In this document: piece after piece, positions 18,306 through 28,357 of the stretch
Position numbering within the stretch: the first letter of the stretch is position 1
Layout of the letters: the number at the start of each line of letters is the position of its first letter
Assembly (NCBI RefSeq): GCF_002574545.1
Contig: NZ_NUGT01000028.1
Span: 1 to 64,000 of the forward strand
Length of the DNA stretch: 64,000 bases
Direction: 5' to 3'
Source of the DNA: Bacillus sp. AFS055030
GTDB lineage: Bacteria > Bacillota > Bacilli > Bacillales > Bacillaceae_G
The notes under the pieces: generated by a model
What the model was told of the DNA's origin: nothing
Database searches by the model: none
Seen by the model: only the letters and a program-made list of their open reading frames with translations
Made by a program: the position numbers and the translations under genes

Positions 18306-19829
18306 ATGTTAAATTACAAAGAAACCAATAGTGCAGCTACTAATAAAAAAATTCCATTTCAAAATAATATATCTCGTTCTTTAAGTAAAGACATTTTAGA
18401 AAATATCAAAAGAATAAAAGATGATTTTGGGGATAGCTCCGACCTTGTGGTTCGTCATGAAACACTAGGGGAAGGTATGCAGTATTCTTTTGCGACGATT
18501 CATATTGATGGAATTTCAAATGAGCAATTAGTGAATGAGGGAATCGTTGAAAAAATCGTCAAAATTAATTCAGAAAAAGAAACAACTCTTTCATTAACAG
18601 ATTTAGAGAATGGGTTAAAAAGTATAATCGCCGTTTCAAGTTTAAAATCACAATCAAGCTATACAAATCTCTTATCAGCTTTATTGATTGGAGATACGGT
18701 TATTCTTTTAGACCATGATAGTAACTTCTTGGTTGCATGTACAAAAATGGTTCAATCTAGAAGTATATCAGAGCCTTCAACGCAAACTGTAATCAGAGGG
18801 CCAAAGGATAGTTTTACAGAAAGCTTACGTACAAATACTTCGCTAATTCGAAATAGAATACAACACCCAGCGCTACGAATTGATGCAATGAAAATAGGCG
18901 AAGTAACTAGAACAGACGTAGAAATAATGTATATAAAAGGAGTTGTAGATGAAGAGTTATTAAGGGAAGTAAAACATCGTTTAGAGGCTATTAATGCAGA
19001 TGAAATCTTAGAATCCAGCTATATTGAAAACTATATTCAAAACGACCAAAAAACCATCTTCCCTACAATCATTAATACAGAGAGACCTGATGCTGTAGTA
19101 GGTAACTTACTGGAAGGACGCGTTGCTATTTTTACAGCTGGTACACCTTTTGTCTTAATTTTACCAGCTACATTTACGCAGTTTTTTCAATCCCCCGAGG
19201 ATTATTATCAAAGCTCATATATTGGTACTTTTTTAAGATTGCTGCGTTATATATCCTTTTGGACTGCTTTGTTTGCACCTGGAATTTTTATTGCAATTAC
19301 TTCATTTCATCAAGCTGTCGTTCCAACAGTATTATTAGTAAGCTTAGCGGCCCAGCGTGAAGGTGTGCCTTTGCCAGCAATTGTTGAAGCGCTTGGTATG
19401 GAGCTAATTTTTGAAGTATTACGTGAAGCTGGAATTCGAATGCCAAGAGCGGTTGGGCAGGCGCTTTCTATTGTTGGAGCCTTAATCTTGGGGCAAGCAG
19501 CTGTACAAGCAGGATTTGTATCTGCTTCAATGGTAATTATCGTATCCATTACAGCGATTGCTAGCTTTACGATCCCTTATTATAATATGTCAACCGCCGC
19601 TAGGATTCTTAGGTTTATATTATTATTGGCGGCAGCTTATATTGGTTTATTTGGAATTTTGATCGGTGGGTTAATTATATTATTACATATGTGTAGCCTA
19701 CGATCTTTTGGAGAGCCATATTTTGCACCATTTGCTCCATTCCGTATAAAAAGCCAAAAAGATACTATTTTAGTTGTACCTAGTCAAGGGAATACCAAAA
19801 CTGTTAAAGAACAAAGATCTGGAGAATAA
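18306..19829 (+). CDS. Spore germinant receptor, GerA-family A subunit
   Basis: Inner-spore-membrane subunit of a nutrient germinant receptor (GerAA/GerKA family). A soluble N-terminal half of about 250 residues is followed by the family membrane region, with RPDAVVGNLLEGRVAIFTAGTPFVLILP and PAIVEALGMELIFEVLREAGIRMPR visible. 507 aa is typical. The gene begins an A-C-B operon; this order is that of gerK in B. subtilis. The specific germinant cannot be read from sequence. Confidence 0.92.
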   Translation: MLNYKETNSAATNKKIPFQNNISRSLSKDILENIKRIKDDFGDSSDLVVRHETLGEGMQYSFATIHIDGISNEQLVNEGIVEKIVKINSEKETTLSLTDLENGLKSIIAVSSLKSQSSYTNLLSALLIGDTVILLDHDSNFLVACTKMVQSRSISEPSTQTVIRGPKDSFTESLRTNTSLIRNRIQHPALRIDAMKIGEVTRTDVEIMYIKGVVDEELLREVKHRLEAINADEILESSYIENYIQNDQKTIFPTIINTERPDAVVGNLLEGRVAIFTAGTPFVLILPATFTQFFQSPEDYYQSSYIGTFLRLLRYISFWTALFAPGIFIAITSFHQAVVPTVLLVSLAAQREGVPLPAIVEALGMELIFEVLREAGIRMPRAVGQALSIVGALILGQAAVQAGFVSASMVIIVSITAIASFTIPYYNMSTAARILRFILLLAAAYIGLFGILIGGLIILLHMCSLRSFGEPYFAPFAPFRIKSQKDTILVVPSQGNTKTVKEQRSGE

Positions 19830-19831
19830 GT

Positions 19832-21013
19832 ATGAAAAGAAAAAGTATGATCTTAATTCTAATTACAAGTTTACTTTTGGTAAGTTGTTCTAATTATAAA
19901 GAATTAAACAGTGTTTCAATCGTGGTAGCCATGGGTATAGACTATATACCAGAAGAAAATCAATACAATATGGTACTTCAAGTCGTTAATCCGAGTGCAA
20001 TTGCAAGTTTGACTGGTTCAATCGGTACGCCAATCGTATCCTTAGAACAAAAAGGTAGAACAATTTCTGAAGCAGCACGAAATGTAACAAAAAGTATTTC
20101 TCGATCGAATATTTATTCTCACGTTGCACTTGTTGTCATTGGGGAAAACTTGGCAAAAAAAAAATCATTAAATTATATATTTGATGTATTTGAGAGGGAT
20201 TCCAAAATACGTGTTAATATTCCGGTCATTATTGCAAGGAATGACAGTGTTTATAAGGTAATGAATAATTTGCCAGCACTTGATAAATTACCGGCTAAGT
20301 CAATCGTAGGAAAAATTAATAATACGTCAGCTCTTTTAGGCGAAAATCCACAAATACAAATGCGCCAAGTAATAGCAGCTCTTTCAAGCAGTGGTAGAGA
20401 ACCGGTCGTTAATGGTGCAGTTTTAGAACATGAAACGAAGGATTCTGAAACGCTTGAAAATTTTTCAAATGTGAAATCATCTTATAACAAAATTGAAGGG
20501 CTAGGGATTATTAAAAAAGGAAAGTTAGTTGGATGGTTAGATGGTCCTCCAGCAAAATCGGTACAAATAGTTGATAATACAATAAAGGAATCGAATTTAC
20601 AGATAAAATGTGGCAAAAATGAATTTGATTCGATGGAGCTTACACGGGTAAAAACGGACACGAAGGTTAAAATGAAACATAAGGTACCAAGAATTACCAT
20701 AACTGTAAAAGCCATTGCTGTTATTGATGAAGTACTTTGTTATGACAATTTCGATCAAGCCAAAACGCTAGAAAAATATGAGTTATTAAGTGAGAAAGAG
20801 TTAAAGAAAGTAATACGAAAAGGGATTAAAGAAGCACAAGGGTATGGGTCAGATATTTTTGGATTTGGTGATAAACTTCATTTATCAGAACCAAAGGTTT
20901 TTAAAAAATATGAGAAAAATTGGAATGAACAATTTCAAAAAGCAAAAGTGAAAGTTAATGTAGATGTTCAAATAAATAATATAGGTATGAGAAAAAAAGC
21001 TTATCCATTTTAG
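19832..21013 (+). CDS. Spore germinant receptor, GerC-family lipoprotein subunit
   Basis: Ger(x)C lipoprotein, lipid-anchored at Cys20 in the signal LLLVSCSNYKEL and exposed on the outer face of the spore inner membrane. Family motifs: VVAMGIDYIPEENQYNMVLQV, GRTISEAARNVTKSISR and the N-terminal half up to VNGAVL. 393 aa. It lies two bases after the A subunit; GGAG near 19819 serves as RBS. Confidence 0.92.
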   Translation: MKRKSMILILITSLLLVSCSNYKELNSVSIVVAMGIDYIPEENQYNMVLQVVNPSAIASLTGSIGTPIVSLEQKGRTISEAARNVTKSISRSNIYSHVALVVIGENLAKKKSLNYIFDVFERDSKIRVNIPVIIARNDSVYKVMNNLPALDKLPAKSIVGKINNTSALLGENPQIQMRQVIAALSSSGREPVVNGAVLEHETKDSETLENFSNVKSSYNKIEGLGIIKKGKLVGWLDGPPAKSVQIVDNTIKESNLQIKCGKNEFDSMELTRVKTDTKVKMKHKVPRITITVKAIAVIDEVLCYDNFDQAKTLEKYELLSEKELKKVIRKGIKEAQGYGSDIFGFGDKLHLSEPKVFKKYEKNWNEQFQKAKVKVNVDVQINNIGMRKKAYPF

Positions 21014-21030
21014 AAAAGAAGGGAATGCTA

Positions 21031-22143
21031 ATGAATCGAAAATTATCAATTGGTGCTTACCAATTCTTTAGTATGTTATATTTATTTGAAATGGGGAGCG
21101 CTACATTAGTAGGACTTGCATCTGGTGCAATGCAGGATGCTTGGATTAGTGTTTTAACCGCCTTGGTTACGGGATGCTTACTATTGTGTGTTTACATTAA
21201 ATTATTTGATCTATATCCCGAATTACCATTTACAAGATATATTCAATCTATTTTGGGGAAGTTTGCAGGCAAAATACTAGCAATGGTTTATATTCTCTAT
21301 TTTATTTATATAGGTGCCCGAGTTCTTAGAGATTTTGAAGAATTACTAGTGATTACACTTTACAACGCGTCCTCAAATATTTCAATCGGTATTTTATTTT
21401 TATTCTTATGTATGTATGCAGTCTTTAAAGGATTTGAAGTATTCGGCAGGGTATGTGAGTTTGTGTTTTTCGTAATCATCTTCATAACGGTAGCATTAAT
21501 TGGTTTTGAAGTAATTGCAGGGATCATAAAAACTGATAATCTAAGACCCGTACTAGAGACGGGGTGGAAGACCATAATAAAAGAAGCATACCCTTTGACC
21601 GTTACTTTTCCATTTGGTGAAACGATAGTATTTACAATGATTTTACCTTATTTAAAGAAAGCGGAATATGCGTGGAAGATCGGCGTTCCTGGTTTAATTT
21701 TTGCAGGCCTGGTTTTAACGTTAGTAACGATGCTAAACATATGCATTTTAGGAGCTAACACGGTAGAGAGAGCTACATATCCGATTTTAACAGCAATAAG
21801 TTACATCAATATTGCCGATTTTATTCAAAGACTTGATTCAATCATTGTCATTATTATTGCTGTAGGGGGATTTATTAAGATTACGGTGTTTTTCTTTTGT
21901 GCAGTCATTGGAGCAGCAGATTTATTTAAAATAAAGAAATCGGATACCCTTACTTATCCAATTGCAGTAATCATATTACTTAGTTCTGTATGGATGGCAC
22001 CCGATTATTTAGAGCATTATAAAGAGGGATTCGACATTGTGCCTTACTATCTACATATCCCATTACAAATCATTATTCCAACTGTTCTGTTGGTCATTGC
22101 AATTATCCAAAAAAAAGCAAAAACAAAAGAGAATGCAGCATAG
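21031..22143 (+). CDS. Spore germinant receptor, GerB-family permease subunit
   Basis: Integral membrane subunit with about ten helices, related to amino-acid/polyamine transporters. This family binds or conducts the germinant. The start of the fold, SIGAYQFFSMLYLFEMGSATL, and PLTVTFPFGETIVFTMILPY are characteristic. I prefer ATG 21031 because GAAGGG (21018-21023) is then 7 bases away; ATG 21025 would leave one base. A terminator overlaps the end of the gene. Confidence 0.91.
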   Translation: MNRKLSIGAYQFFSMLYLFEMGSATLVGLASGAMQDAWISVLTALVTGCLLLCVYIKLFDLYPELPFTRYIQSILGKFAGKILAMVYILYFIYIGARVLRDFEELLVITLYNASSNISIGILFLFLCMYAVFKGFEVFGRVCEFVFFVIIFITVALIGFEVIAGIIKTDNLRPVLETGWKTIIKEAYPLTVTFPFGETIVFTMILPYLKKAEYAWKIGVPGLIFAGLVLTLVTMLNICILGANTVERATYPILTAISYINIADFIQRLDSIIVIIIAVGGFIKITVFFFCAVIGAADLFKIKKSDTLTYPIAVIILLSSVWMAPDYLEHYKEGFDIVPYYLHIPLQIIIPTVLLVIAIIQKKAKTKENAA

Positions 22144-22171
22144 AAACGCTAACTGCATTCTCTTTCGTTTT
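22129..22171 (+). terminator. Terminator of the germinant receptor operon
   Basis: GAGAATGCAG (inside the last codons) pairs perfectly with CTGCATTCTC and leads into T-rich sequence. Confidence 0.8.
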
Positions 22172-22427
22172 AATTAGAAGTATTTTGATTTTGTTCTTGG
22201 TTTCGTTTCTTTTTTAGTTTTTTCATATACGATAGGACGATTTTAGCAACTCCGAATGGTACAGTAAAAAAGAAAATTAAAACATAATCTTCACCTACTA
22301 GCTCTGTTTTGCTAAGCTTTATATTCATTAGTAGATGAGGAAAATGATCGCCATTATATAAGTCGATCCCTTCCAATAAACACATCTCTAGTATAAATAA
22401 ACATAGAAAGACCCAAAACACCTTCAA
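22170..22427 (-). CDS. Small two-helix membrane protein, unknown
   Basis: 85 aa if started at TTG 22427, which has GAGGTG six to seven bases upstream; an ATG 15 bases earlier overlaps that RBS and is less likely. Two hydrophobic segments (about residues 2-17 and 48-68) flank a soluble loop with DLYNGDHFPHLLMN; the tail is Lys/Arg/Gln/Asn-rich. I do not recognise a family. It lies convergent to the germination operon. Confidence 0.55.
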   Translation of the reverse strand: MKVFWVFLCLFILEMCLLEGIDLYNGDHFPHLLMNIKLSKTELVGEDYVLIFFFTVPFGVAKIVLSYMKKLKKKRNQEQNQNTSN

Positions 22428-22661
22428 TGCACAGCACCTCATTTATAATGACTAATTACTATTATTTTGGTATTCGATGGCATGGAATATACGGAAAGTT
22501 AAGGGGATTGGAAGAAAAGTCTATGAATTTCTATTTTTAAAATTCAGCTAATAAAACAAGGAAAGAAAGTGGGGAATAGTTGATTAAGAAACTTACCGTT
22601 ACAGCTCACATAGAGTAATGGGAGTAAAACAGGTAAGCAATTGAGCTGTTTCATTATTGGT

Positions 22662-22690
22662 TTGCGTTAAGGTACAAAATAAGATAGTAT
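22662..22690 (+). promoter_or_regulatory. Candidate sigma-A promoter of fabZ
   Basis: TTGCGT (22662-22667), 17 bases, TAGTAT (22685-22690). Confidence 0.45.
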
Positions 22691-22706
22691 TATATTTATA
22701 GCGCAT

Positions 22707-22737
22707 AGAAGCTGGTCTTAAGACTTGCTTCTTTTTT
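22707..22737 (+). terminator. Terminator-like hairpin in the fabZ leader
   Basis: AGAAGC...GTCTTAAGAC...GCTTCT followed by T-rich tail. If transcription starts near 22697 it is very close to the 5' end; it could instead stop read-through from upstream. Confidence 0.6.
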
Positions 22738-22777
22738 ATTAACAGAATGAATCTTTACAAATGGAGGACTACATAAA

Positions 22778-23200
22778 ATGTTAGATATTAAAGCAATTAA
22801 AGAAATTCTTCCTCATCGTTACCCATTTTTATTAGTAGATCGTATCATTGAGCATGAAGAAGGTAAACGTGCAATTGGTATTAAAAATGTAACAGCTAAC
22901 GAAGAGTTTTTTAATGGTCATTTCCCTGATTATCCTGTAATGCCAGGTGTACTAATTGTAGAAGCTCTAGCACAAGTTGGAGGAGTTGCGGCGTTAAGCC
23001 TTGAACAAAATAAAGGAAAATTAGCATTATTTGCTGGTATCGATAATTGCCGTTTTAAAAGACAAGTAGTACCAGGTGATCAGCTAAGACTAGAGGTTGA
23101 ACTAGTGAAAATGCGTGGACCAATTGGTAAAGGTAAAGCAGTAGCAACAGTTGACGGACAAATTGCTTGCGAAGCTGAACTTACATTTGCACTTAAATAA
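22778..23200 (+). CDS. fabZ: (3R)-hydroxyacyl-ACP dehydratase FabZ
   Basis: Dehydrates beta-hydroxyacyl-ACP in type II fatty-acid elongation in the cytosol. The hot-dog fold motif [23 protein letters not shown] holds the catalytic His and Glu. 140 aa, normal. AATGGAGGAC precedes the ATG. It stands alone, with a terminator directly after. Confidence 0.96.
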   Translation: MLDIKAIKEILPHRYPFLLVDRIIEHEEGKRAIGIKNVTANEEFFNGHFPDYPVMPGVLIVEALAQVGGVAALSLEQNKGKLALFAGIDNCRFKRQVVPGDQLRLEVELVKMRGPIGKGKAVATVDGQIACEAELTFALK

Positions 23201-23209
23201 GTGAATAAA

Positions 23210-23246
23210 AAAGAAGCCTATTTTTTGAAAAAATAGGCTTCTTTTA
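23210..23246 (+). terminator. Terminator after fabZ
   Basis: Long perfect stem AAGAAGCCTATTTTTT / AAAAAATAGGCTTCTT. Confidence 0.85.
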
Positions 23247-23260
23247 TTAAGTAAAAATTG

Positions 23261-23297
23261 AAACTGGGATTATCACAATATAATAATCCCAGTTTTT
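23261..23297. terminator. Terminator of the ywqB-ywqA pair
   Basis: AAACTGGGATTAT pairs with ATAATCCCAGTTT. It lies just after the end of the minus-strand helicase gene, and the flanking A and T allow either direction. Confidence 0.7.
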
Positions 23298-23304
23298 CTT
23301 CCTA

Positions 23305-26061
23305 TTAAACACCTAACAACTCAACAAGTTCATCCATGGACAATTCTGTAATCCATTGTTCGCTCGTTATAATTGTATCGTTAAGTGATTGTTTCCGTTG
23401 TAGCATTTCATCAATTTTTTCTTCTAGCGTTCCAATCGTTACAAATTTATGGACTTGAACGAATTTTGTTTGCCCGATTCTGTAAGCCCGGTCAGTTGCT
23501 TGGTTTTCAACTGCTGGATTCCACCAACGATCAAAGTGCATTACGTGGTTTGCAGCTGTTAAGTTTAATCCAGTTCCACCAGCTTTGAGTGAAAGAATAA
23601 ACACTTTTACATCGCCGTTTTGGAAGCGAGAAATCATATTATCCCTAGCAGTTTTAGGCACACTACCATTTAAGAATAATACCTCTTCTCCAAATTTTGC
23701 TTGGATTGCTTCTTTAAGCATATCACCCATTCTCACATATTGAGTAAAGATTAGACAGCTTTCTTTTTGTTCAAGAATTGGGTCAATTAGTTCGAATAGG
23801 CGCTCAACTTTGCTTGATCTCTCTTCGAATTCAACAAGCTGTGATTCTTTTAAGAATAAAGAAGGGTGATCACAGATTTGTTTTAATTTATTTAGCATCC
23901 ATAAAATGCGGCCCCGACGTTCGATACCAGTTAATGTGTCGATTTGTTTTAAGCTGTCTTGCACAACTTGTTCGTATAATGCAGCTTGTTCAACTGATAA
24001 AGGACAAAGCATCTTTTGTTCTTGTTTTGGTGGAAGATTTAAAGCGACATCTTCGTCTTGCTTTGTTCTTCTTAGTAAGAATGGTGAAATTAAACGATGG
24101 ACAGCATTGATCTTTTCTTCATCTCGGTCTTTTTCAATTGGGTTTACATAATTGCTAGCGAAACGGTTTAATGAACCAAGATATCCTCTATTAATAAAAT
24201 CAAATATTGTCCAAAGCTCAGTTAAGCGGTTTTCCATTGGAGTACCAGTGAGAGCAATGCGGTGCTCGGCTTTTAAACCACGAACTGCGCGAGACTGTTT
24301 TGTCATTGGATTTTTTATGTTTTGAGCTTCATCAAGAACGATACTTTTCCAAACATATTGCTCTAGGTCTTCATAATCTAACACGCTTAAAGCATAGGAA
24401 GTGATGACAATATCGACATCTCTTATCATAGAAAATAAGTCCTCACCTTTTAAACGGTTACCTCCATAATGAACGTGTACAGTTAAATCAGGATAAAATA
24501 ATTCAATTTCTCGTTTCCAGTTGTTGATCACAGAAGTTGGGCAGACAATCAATGACGCCCCTCGTTTTTCTTCGTTTTCTTTGCGATAAGCCAAATAAGA
24601 GATCGATTGAATTGTTTTACCAAGCCCCATATCGTCAGCAAGTAGTGCACCAAATCCCATATTTTTTAGATGAACTAACCATTCGAATCCTTTTTGCTGA
24701 TATGCTCGTAATGTTGCTTGCAGACCATGAGGAACATTAAGCTTAGGAACTTCCGAAATGGATGTTAATCGTTTCGTTAGTTCTTTGAATACATCATCTA
24801 CTTCAATTTCAACTTCGGCAAAAGGTGAATGATCGTCCTCAGGTTGTTCAGTCCCTTGCAGTAGCTCATGTTGAAGGACTTCGTGAAATCTAAGGCCTTG
24901 CTTTTCAGCCTTTGCCATCATTTTCTTCATACGTGCAATAAAAGCAGGGTCAAGTGCAATCCACTGACCGTTAAACTGAATTAAACGTCTTTGATTTTCA
25001 ACAAATTGCTGGAATTGTTGTTCTGAAAGCTCCATTCCATTTGTGGATATTCGCCAGTTGAAATCAACTAATGTTTCCATATTAAAAAATGATTTTCCGG
25101 CAGGCTTACCTTTTACACTTGCTTTTAAGGTCATCTTATTTTGTTTTAAAGCTTGCCACCAACTTGGTAAAAGAACTTGAATATTTGCAGAAAGTACTTT
25201 TTCACTATCTTCCGTTAAAAATGTCCAAGCTTCCTGTTCACTTAAAACTTCCTTTGGCTTATCATCATCGATTAAGTTTGGTGCTAATAAACCTACGCCT
25301 TGGAATGTTCGATCCAAATACTCAGCATAAGATGAATGCTTTTTATGTAATGATTCATGTCCGTTATATTCATATGGTTTTATCGTTTTTCGTTCGTCTA
25401 TTAAATAGGTACGTAAATTCCAATCATCATGTTCACTCATTGGCTCTTCAAGTACTAATCGAATTGAAAATGGAACGTCATCGTCTCGTAGCCCGATTTT
25501 TACGTGCCAATCGTCTTCATCAATACTATGTGTGAGTTGTTGTTTTATATAACTTGGATTGTGATACAAGCTCCTAGCAATATCCCATCGTTTAGACTGT
25601 AATGATTCTATTTCAAACTGCTGTTTAATTGCAGAAGAAACCAATTCCTGTAGAGTTGGTTCTAATTGTTCATATCCATCAACTTTCCATAACTCCTCGC
25701 CAGACTGATAATGAGCAAAACTTGGCGAAACGTGTCCCTCATTAAAATCATCATATAATCGTGAAATTACCGAATGAAACTCATTAGCTTCATCTAAATA
25801 AGTAATCTCTACTAATGAGTTTTCTTGATGTTCTCTAAAAAAAGTAAGTGCTTCGATTGGAGTTAAAAGAATTCCTTCAATCTGACCGACTCGGGTCGGC
25901 TGCAATAATGTCCCATAATATGAAGGTTCATGCCATTGAAACACTAGATGCTTCCATGCTGTTACCGGTAAAATGACACCGTGACTTTGCATTCCATAAA
26001 TGAGCAAGCCTTTTCGCTCGACCCATTTTACGGCAATACTAAGATTTGCTAGTCGCTTCAT
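23305..26061 (-). CDS. ywqA: SNF2-family DEAD/DEAH helicase-like ATPase
   Basis: Swi2/Snf2 double-stranded DNA translocase. An N-terminal region of about 450 residues, including the bacterial SNF2_assoc domain, precedes the ATPase. Visible motifs: I LLADDMGLGKTIQS, II DEAQNIKN, III ALTGTPMENRLTELW, and the C-lobe SLKAGGTGLNLTAA and RWWNPAVENQATDRAYRIGQ. 918 aa. Its start overlaps the SWIM protein gene by 23 bases, as in the B. subtilis ywqB-ywqA pair. Its exact role is unknown; such pairs are suspected to act in DNA repair or chromatin-like remodelling. Confidence 0.92.
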   Translation of the reverse strand: MKRLANLSIAVKWVERKGLLIYGMQSHGVILPVTAWKHLVFQWHEPSYYGTLLQPTRVGQIEGILLTPIEALTFFREHQENSLVEITYLDEANEFHSVISRLYDDFNEGHVSPSFAHYQSGEELWKVDGYEQLEPTLQELVSSAIKQQFEIESLQSKRWDIARSLYHNPSYIKQQLTHSIDEDDWHVKIGLRDDDVPFSIRLVLEEPMSEHDDWNLRTYLIDERKTIKPYEYNGHESLHKKHSSYAEYLDRTFQGVGLLAPNLIDDDKPKEVLSEQEAWTFLTEDSEKVLSANIQVLLPSWWQALKQNKMTLKASVKGKPAGKSFFNMETLVDFNWRISTNGMELSEQQFQQFVENQRRLIQFNGQWIALDPAFIARMKKMMAKAEKQGLRFHEVLQHELLQGTEQPEDDHSPFAEVEIEVDDVFKELTKRLTSISEVPKLNVPHGLQATLRAYQQKGFEWLVHLKNMGFGALLADDMGLGKTIQSISYLAYRKENEEKRGASLIVCPTSVINNWKREIELFYPDLTVHVHYGGNRLKGEDLFSMIRDVDIVITSYALSVLDYEDLEQYVWKSIVLDEAQNIKNPMTKQSRAVRGLKAEHRIALTGTPMENRLTELWTIFDFINRGYLGSLNRFASNYVNPIEKDRDEEKINAVHRLISPFLLRRTKQDEDVALNLPPKQEQKMLCPLSVEQAALYEQVVQDSLKQIDTLTGIERRGRILWMLNKLKQICDHPSLFLKESQLVEFEERSSKVERLFELIDPILEQKESCLIFTQYVRMGDMLKEAIQAKFGEEVLFLNGSVPKTARDNMISRFQNGDVKVFILSLKAGGTGLNLTAANHVMHFDRWWNPAVENQATDRAYRIGQTKFVQVHKFVTIGTLEEKIDEMLQRKQSLNDTIITSEQWITELSMDELVELLGV

Positions 26062-27670
26062 TGACTAATTTTCCTTTCTTTAATTCCTCTTGAAGTGCAC
26101 GTAAACGAATAAATTGAGATTCAATATACTGTATATAGAACTCCCACTCATTCATACGTTTTAATTTTTTATAATTTGTTCTTAGTTTTTTTAAATATCG
26201 AACAGCTATTTTATAGTTTGCTCGGCCTTTTAACTCAATGTAATAAATAACTAAGTGATGATAGATTGGTAATACAGATTGAGGTGAGTACTTATGTACT
26301 TCCTGAAGGTCATGTTTATCAATGTAATCAGGATTGTAAGAATATAATTGCATTTGTAGCTCAGCCCATCGTTTGTATTCTCGATTATGCATTAAATAAT
26401 CAGTATACTGCATTACACTATATGGAAGAAGTGCTTGATAAACTACCTCTAGTCCGGACGTTTCATTCGTATAAAAACTATTGTACTCATAATTAGTAAG
26501 GAAATGTTTCGCGAAAGCAGTTTTTGCATATTCATCATCGCCAATTTTTAAAAAGTGTAAAAGCATTTCGTAATATAATGGCAAAAATAATGTTAGTCGA
26601 TCTGTTTCATTATTTTTTCGAAGACTTTCTATCCAGTAAGTAAAGCAATAGAGAGTACGTTCATTATTACTGTATTGCTTTATTAAATATAGCATTGTTT
26701 CATCTTCTTTTAATAAAAAATATAGATGGGCTTTTCCTAAATCTGCATAATAACTGTCTTCAACCTTTGATAAAGTTTCTAAATCCTTATATAAAATCTT
26801 TGGATTATTTAATAACTCTTTATATACATAACGAAAAGCGTTATATCGAGGAACTATACAAAGGTTTCTTTCTAGTAAAAGAGCTTGCAACTGCTCACGA
26901 AGAACCTCTTCGTATTGAATAGAAACAGAACCCCCAGTTAAATTATGTAACTGCCTACTTACTGCATCAATTTGATTTTCTAACATTGTCATTTCGCGAG
27001 GTAAATGCGCATTGTCGTAAACTGTACTTTGAATTTCGATTTGACCGACCATTTTATTCATTGTAAAAATTGATGCAAGTAACTGGTATTGCAGTTTTTC
27101 CTTTTCTTGACGAGGTTGTTGATTCAATAATCCATGATAAAACCGTTCATATAATGGATAAACAAAATAAACATCTTGGTAAAATGAGGTTCTTTGCTGT
27201 TCGATATATTCCTTATACTTTTGCTCAAACAACGCAACTGTCTCTTTAGGTCGATCCTGCTCAAGCATACTCATTTGATCCAATAGTTGGCGTCCAGTCA
27301 TGATATTTGGGATTCTTTTTAAAGAAGACTGTTTAAACTTCCTCATAATATCTCCGACTAAAGAAAACGAAGCGGCAGCATAGCAAAGTAGTGCAATTTG
27401 GTGTTGACACGGAGGAGCTTCGTAGCAATCACATCCATTTTGATCATGATTTTCAATATGTAGAATTGGTAAATGGATTTGATCACCTTCTTCAACAACA
27501 CCAACTAGTCGGCCTTCACGTACCGACACATTGTATACTTGACCTAAACGATACAACTGCAGGCCAGTATCAACAAGCTCGGCGTCCCTCGTATTTTGAG
27601 GAGAAAGCTTTGAAAAAAGTGAATATGAAAGTTCATAAATAATATCTTTACTTAAATCACGCTGAAGCAT
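26039..27670 (-). CDS. ywqB: SWIM zinc-finger protein, partner of the SNF2 ATPase
   Basis: 543 aa starting at ATG 27670 (MLQRDLSKD), which has a perfect AAGGAGG six bases upstream. An ATG eight codons earlier lacks one. The SWIM motif CxCx(n)CxH is seen in CDCYEAPPCQHQIALL (about residues 80-95). The remainder is helical and TPR-like, without a family name I can give. Co-transcription and overlap with ywqA suggest a joint DNA-bound complex. Confidence 0.85.
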   Translation of the reverse strand: MLQRDLSKDIIYELSYSLFSKLSPQNTRDAELVDTGLQLYRLGQVYNVSVREGRLVGVVEEGDQIHLPILHIENHDQNGCDCYEAPPCQHQIALLCYAAASFSLVGDIMRKFKQSSLKRIPNIMTGRQLLDQMSMLEQDRPKETVALFEQKYKEYIEQQRTSFYQDVYFVYPLYERFYHGLLNQQPRQEKEKLQYQLLASIFTMNKMVGQIEIQSTVYDNAHLPREMTMLENQIDAVSRQLHNLTGGSVSIQYEEVLREQLQALLLERNLCIVPRYNAFRYVYKELLNNPKILYKDLETLSKVEDSYYADLGKAHLYFLLKEDETMLYLIKQYSNNERTLYCFTYWIESLRKNNETDRLTLFLPLYYEMLLHFLKIGDDEYAKTAFAKHFLTNYEYNSFYTNETSGLEVVYQALLPYSVMQYTDYLMHNREYKRWAELQMQLYSYNPDYIDKHDLQEVHKYSPQSVLPIYHHLVIYYIELKGRANYKIAVRYLKKLRTNYKKLKRMNEWEFYIQYIESQFIRLRALQEELKKGKLVNEATSKS

Positions 27671-27694
27671 TCGATGCCTCCTTACTCGAAACAT

Positions 27695-28341
27695 TCTTTA
27701 TTGGTAATTATACCCCAAACAAATACGATACACATAGCCGAAAAGGGAAAAAGTAAAAGTTGATATAGATTGTTAATACTATTATAGGAATAAAAATTAA
27801 AAGCAAGGGGTCTAGGAATCTCAAATAAAAACCAACGAACTGAATAAATTCAAAAAATAAATCGCTCTAATATGTAAAATCCTCATAGTTTCAACTAAAT
27901 TCTATGAAAACATACCTATTTAAATTAAATAAAGTAATATGGATGGGGGAAAGTGTAAAGCAATTGCTACAAAATGATCAAATAAAAGAAATATAGCTTG
28001 TTCACTCCCGTAAAAGGAGGACACGGTGGATTAAAGACAGGTATATTGCAGCAAAAACACCTTACAAAATAGTTACTTTAGTAGTATTAGGAGAAGAATG
28101 ATCGGTTGGTTTAAACCTCTAACGACAGTAAAAAATAAGGTCATTTTTTAATAAAACTTATAAAATTTAATTATTCTTCGTGCACAATTTGTTTTTCATT
28201 TCATTTTATGTTACCATAGGTACATACTTAATAAGAAATTGGTTAATTCAATTCATGTGTTAAAAGGGACGAATTTTCATCCTGTTCTAATGTGTGTATT
28301 TTTTCTTAACAATACTCATTAAGTGTAAAAAAACAGGTATA
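27695..28341. other. Intergenic region, no intact gene
   Basis: AT-rich. Around 27945-28100 several short open stretches in different frames (for example one ending TPYKIVTLVVLGEE) look like a decayed coding sequence, but I cannot identify it. The last 150 bases are the promoter and 5' leader of the cold-shock gene. Confidence 0.4.
28189..28217 (+). promoter_or_regulatory. Candidate sigma-A promoter of the csp gene
   Basis: TTGTTT (28189-28194), 17 bases, TACCAT (28212-28217). It would give a leader of about 130 bases, a usual size for cold-shock genes whose leaders act as thermosensors. Confidence 0.4.
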
Positions 28342-28357
28342 AATGGAGGTTCGTACA

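Larger units (their letters stand above)
22443..22777 (+). other. fabZ upstream region with paired elements
   Basis: Contains CTTACC (22592-22597), ACAGCTCA (22601-22608), GGTAAG (22632-22637) and TGAGCTGT (22642-22649). These pair in an interleaved order, as in a pseudoknot. A sigma-A-like promoter and a terminator-like hairpin lie further down. No gene seen. Confidence 0.4.
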
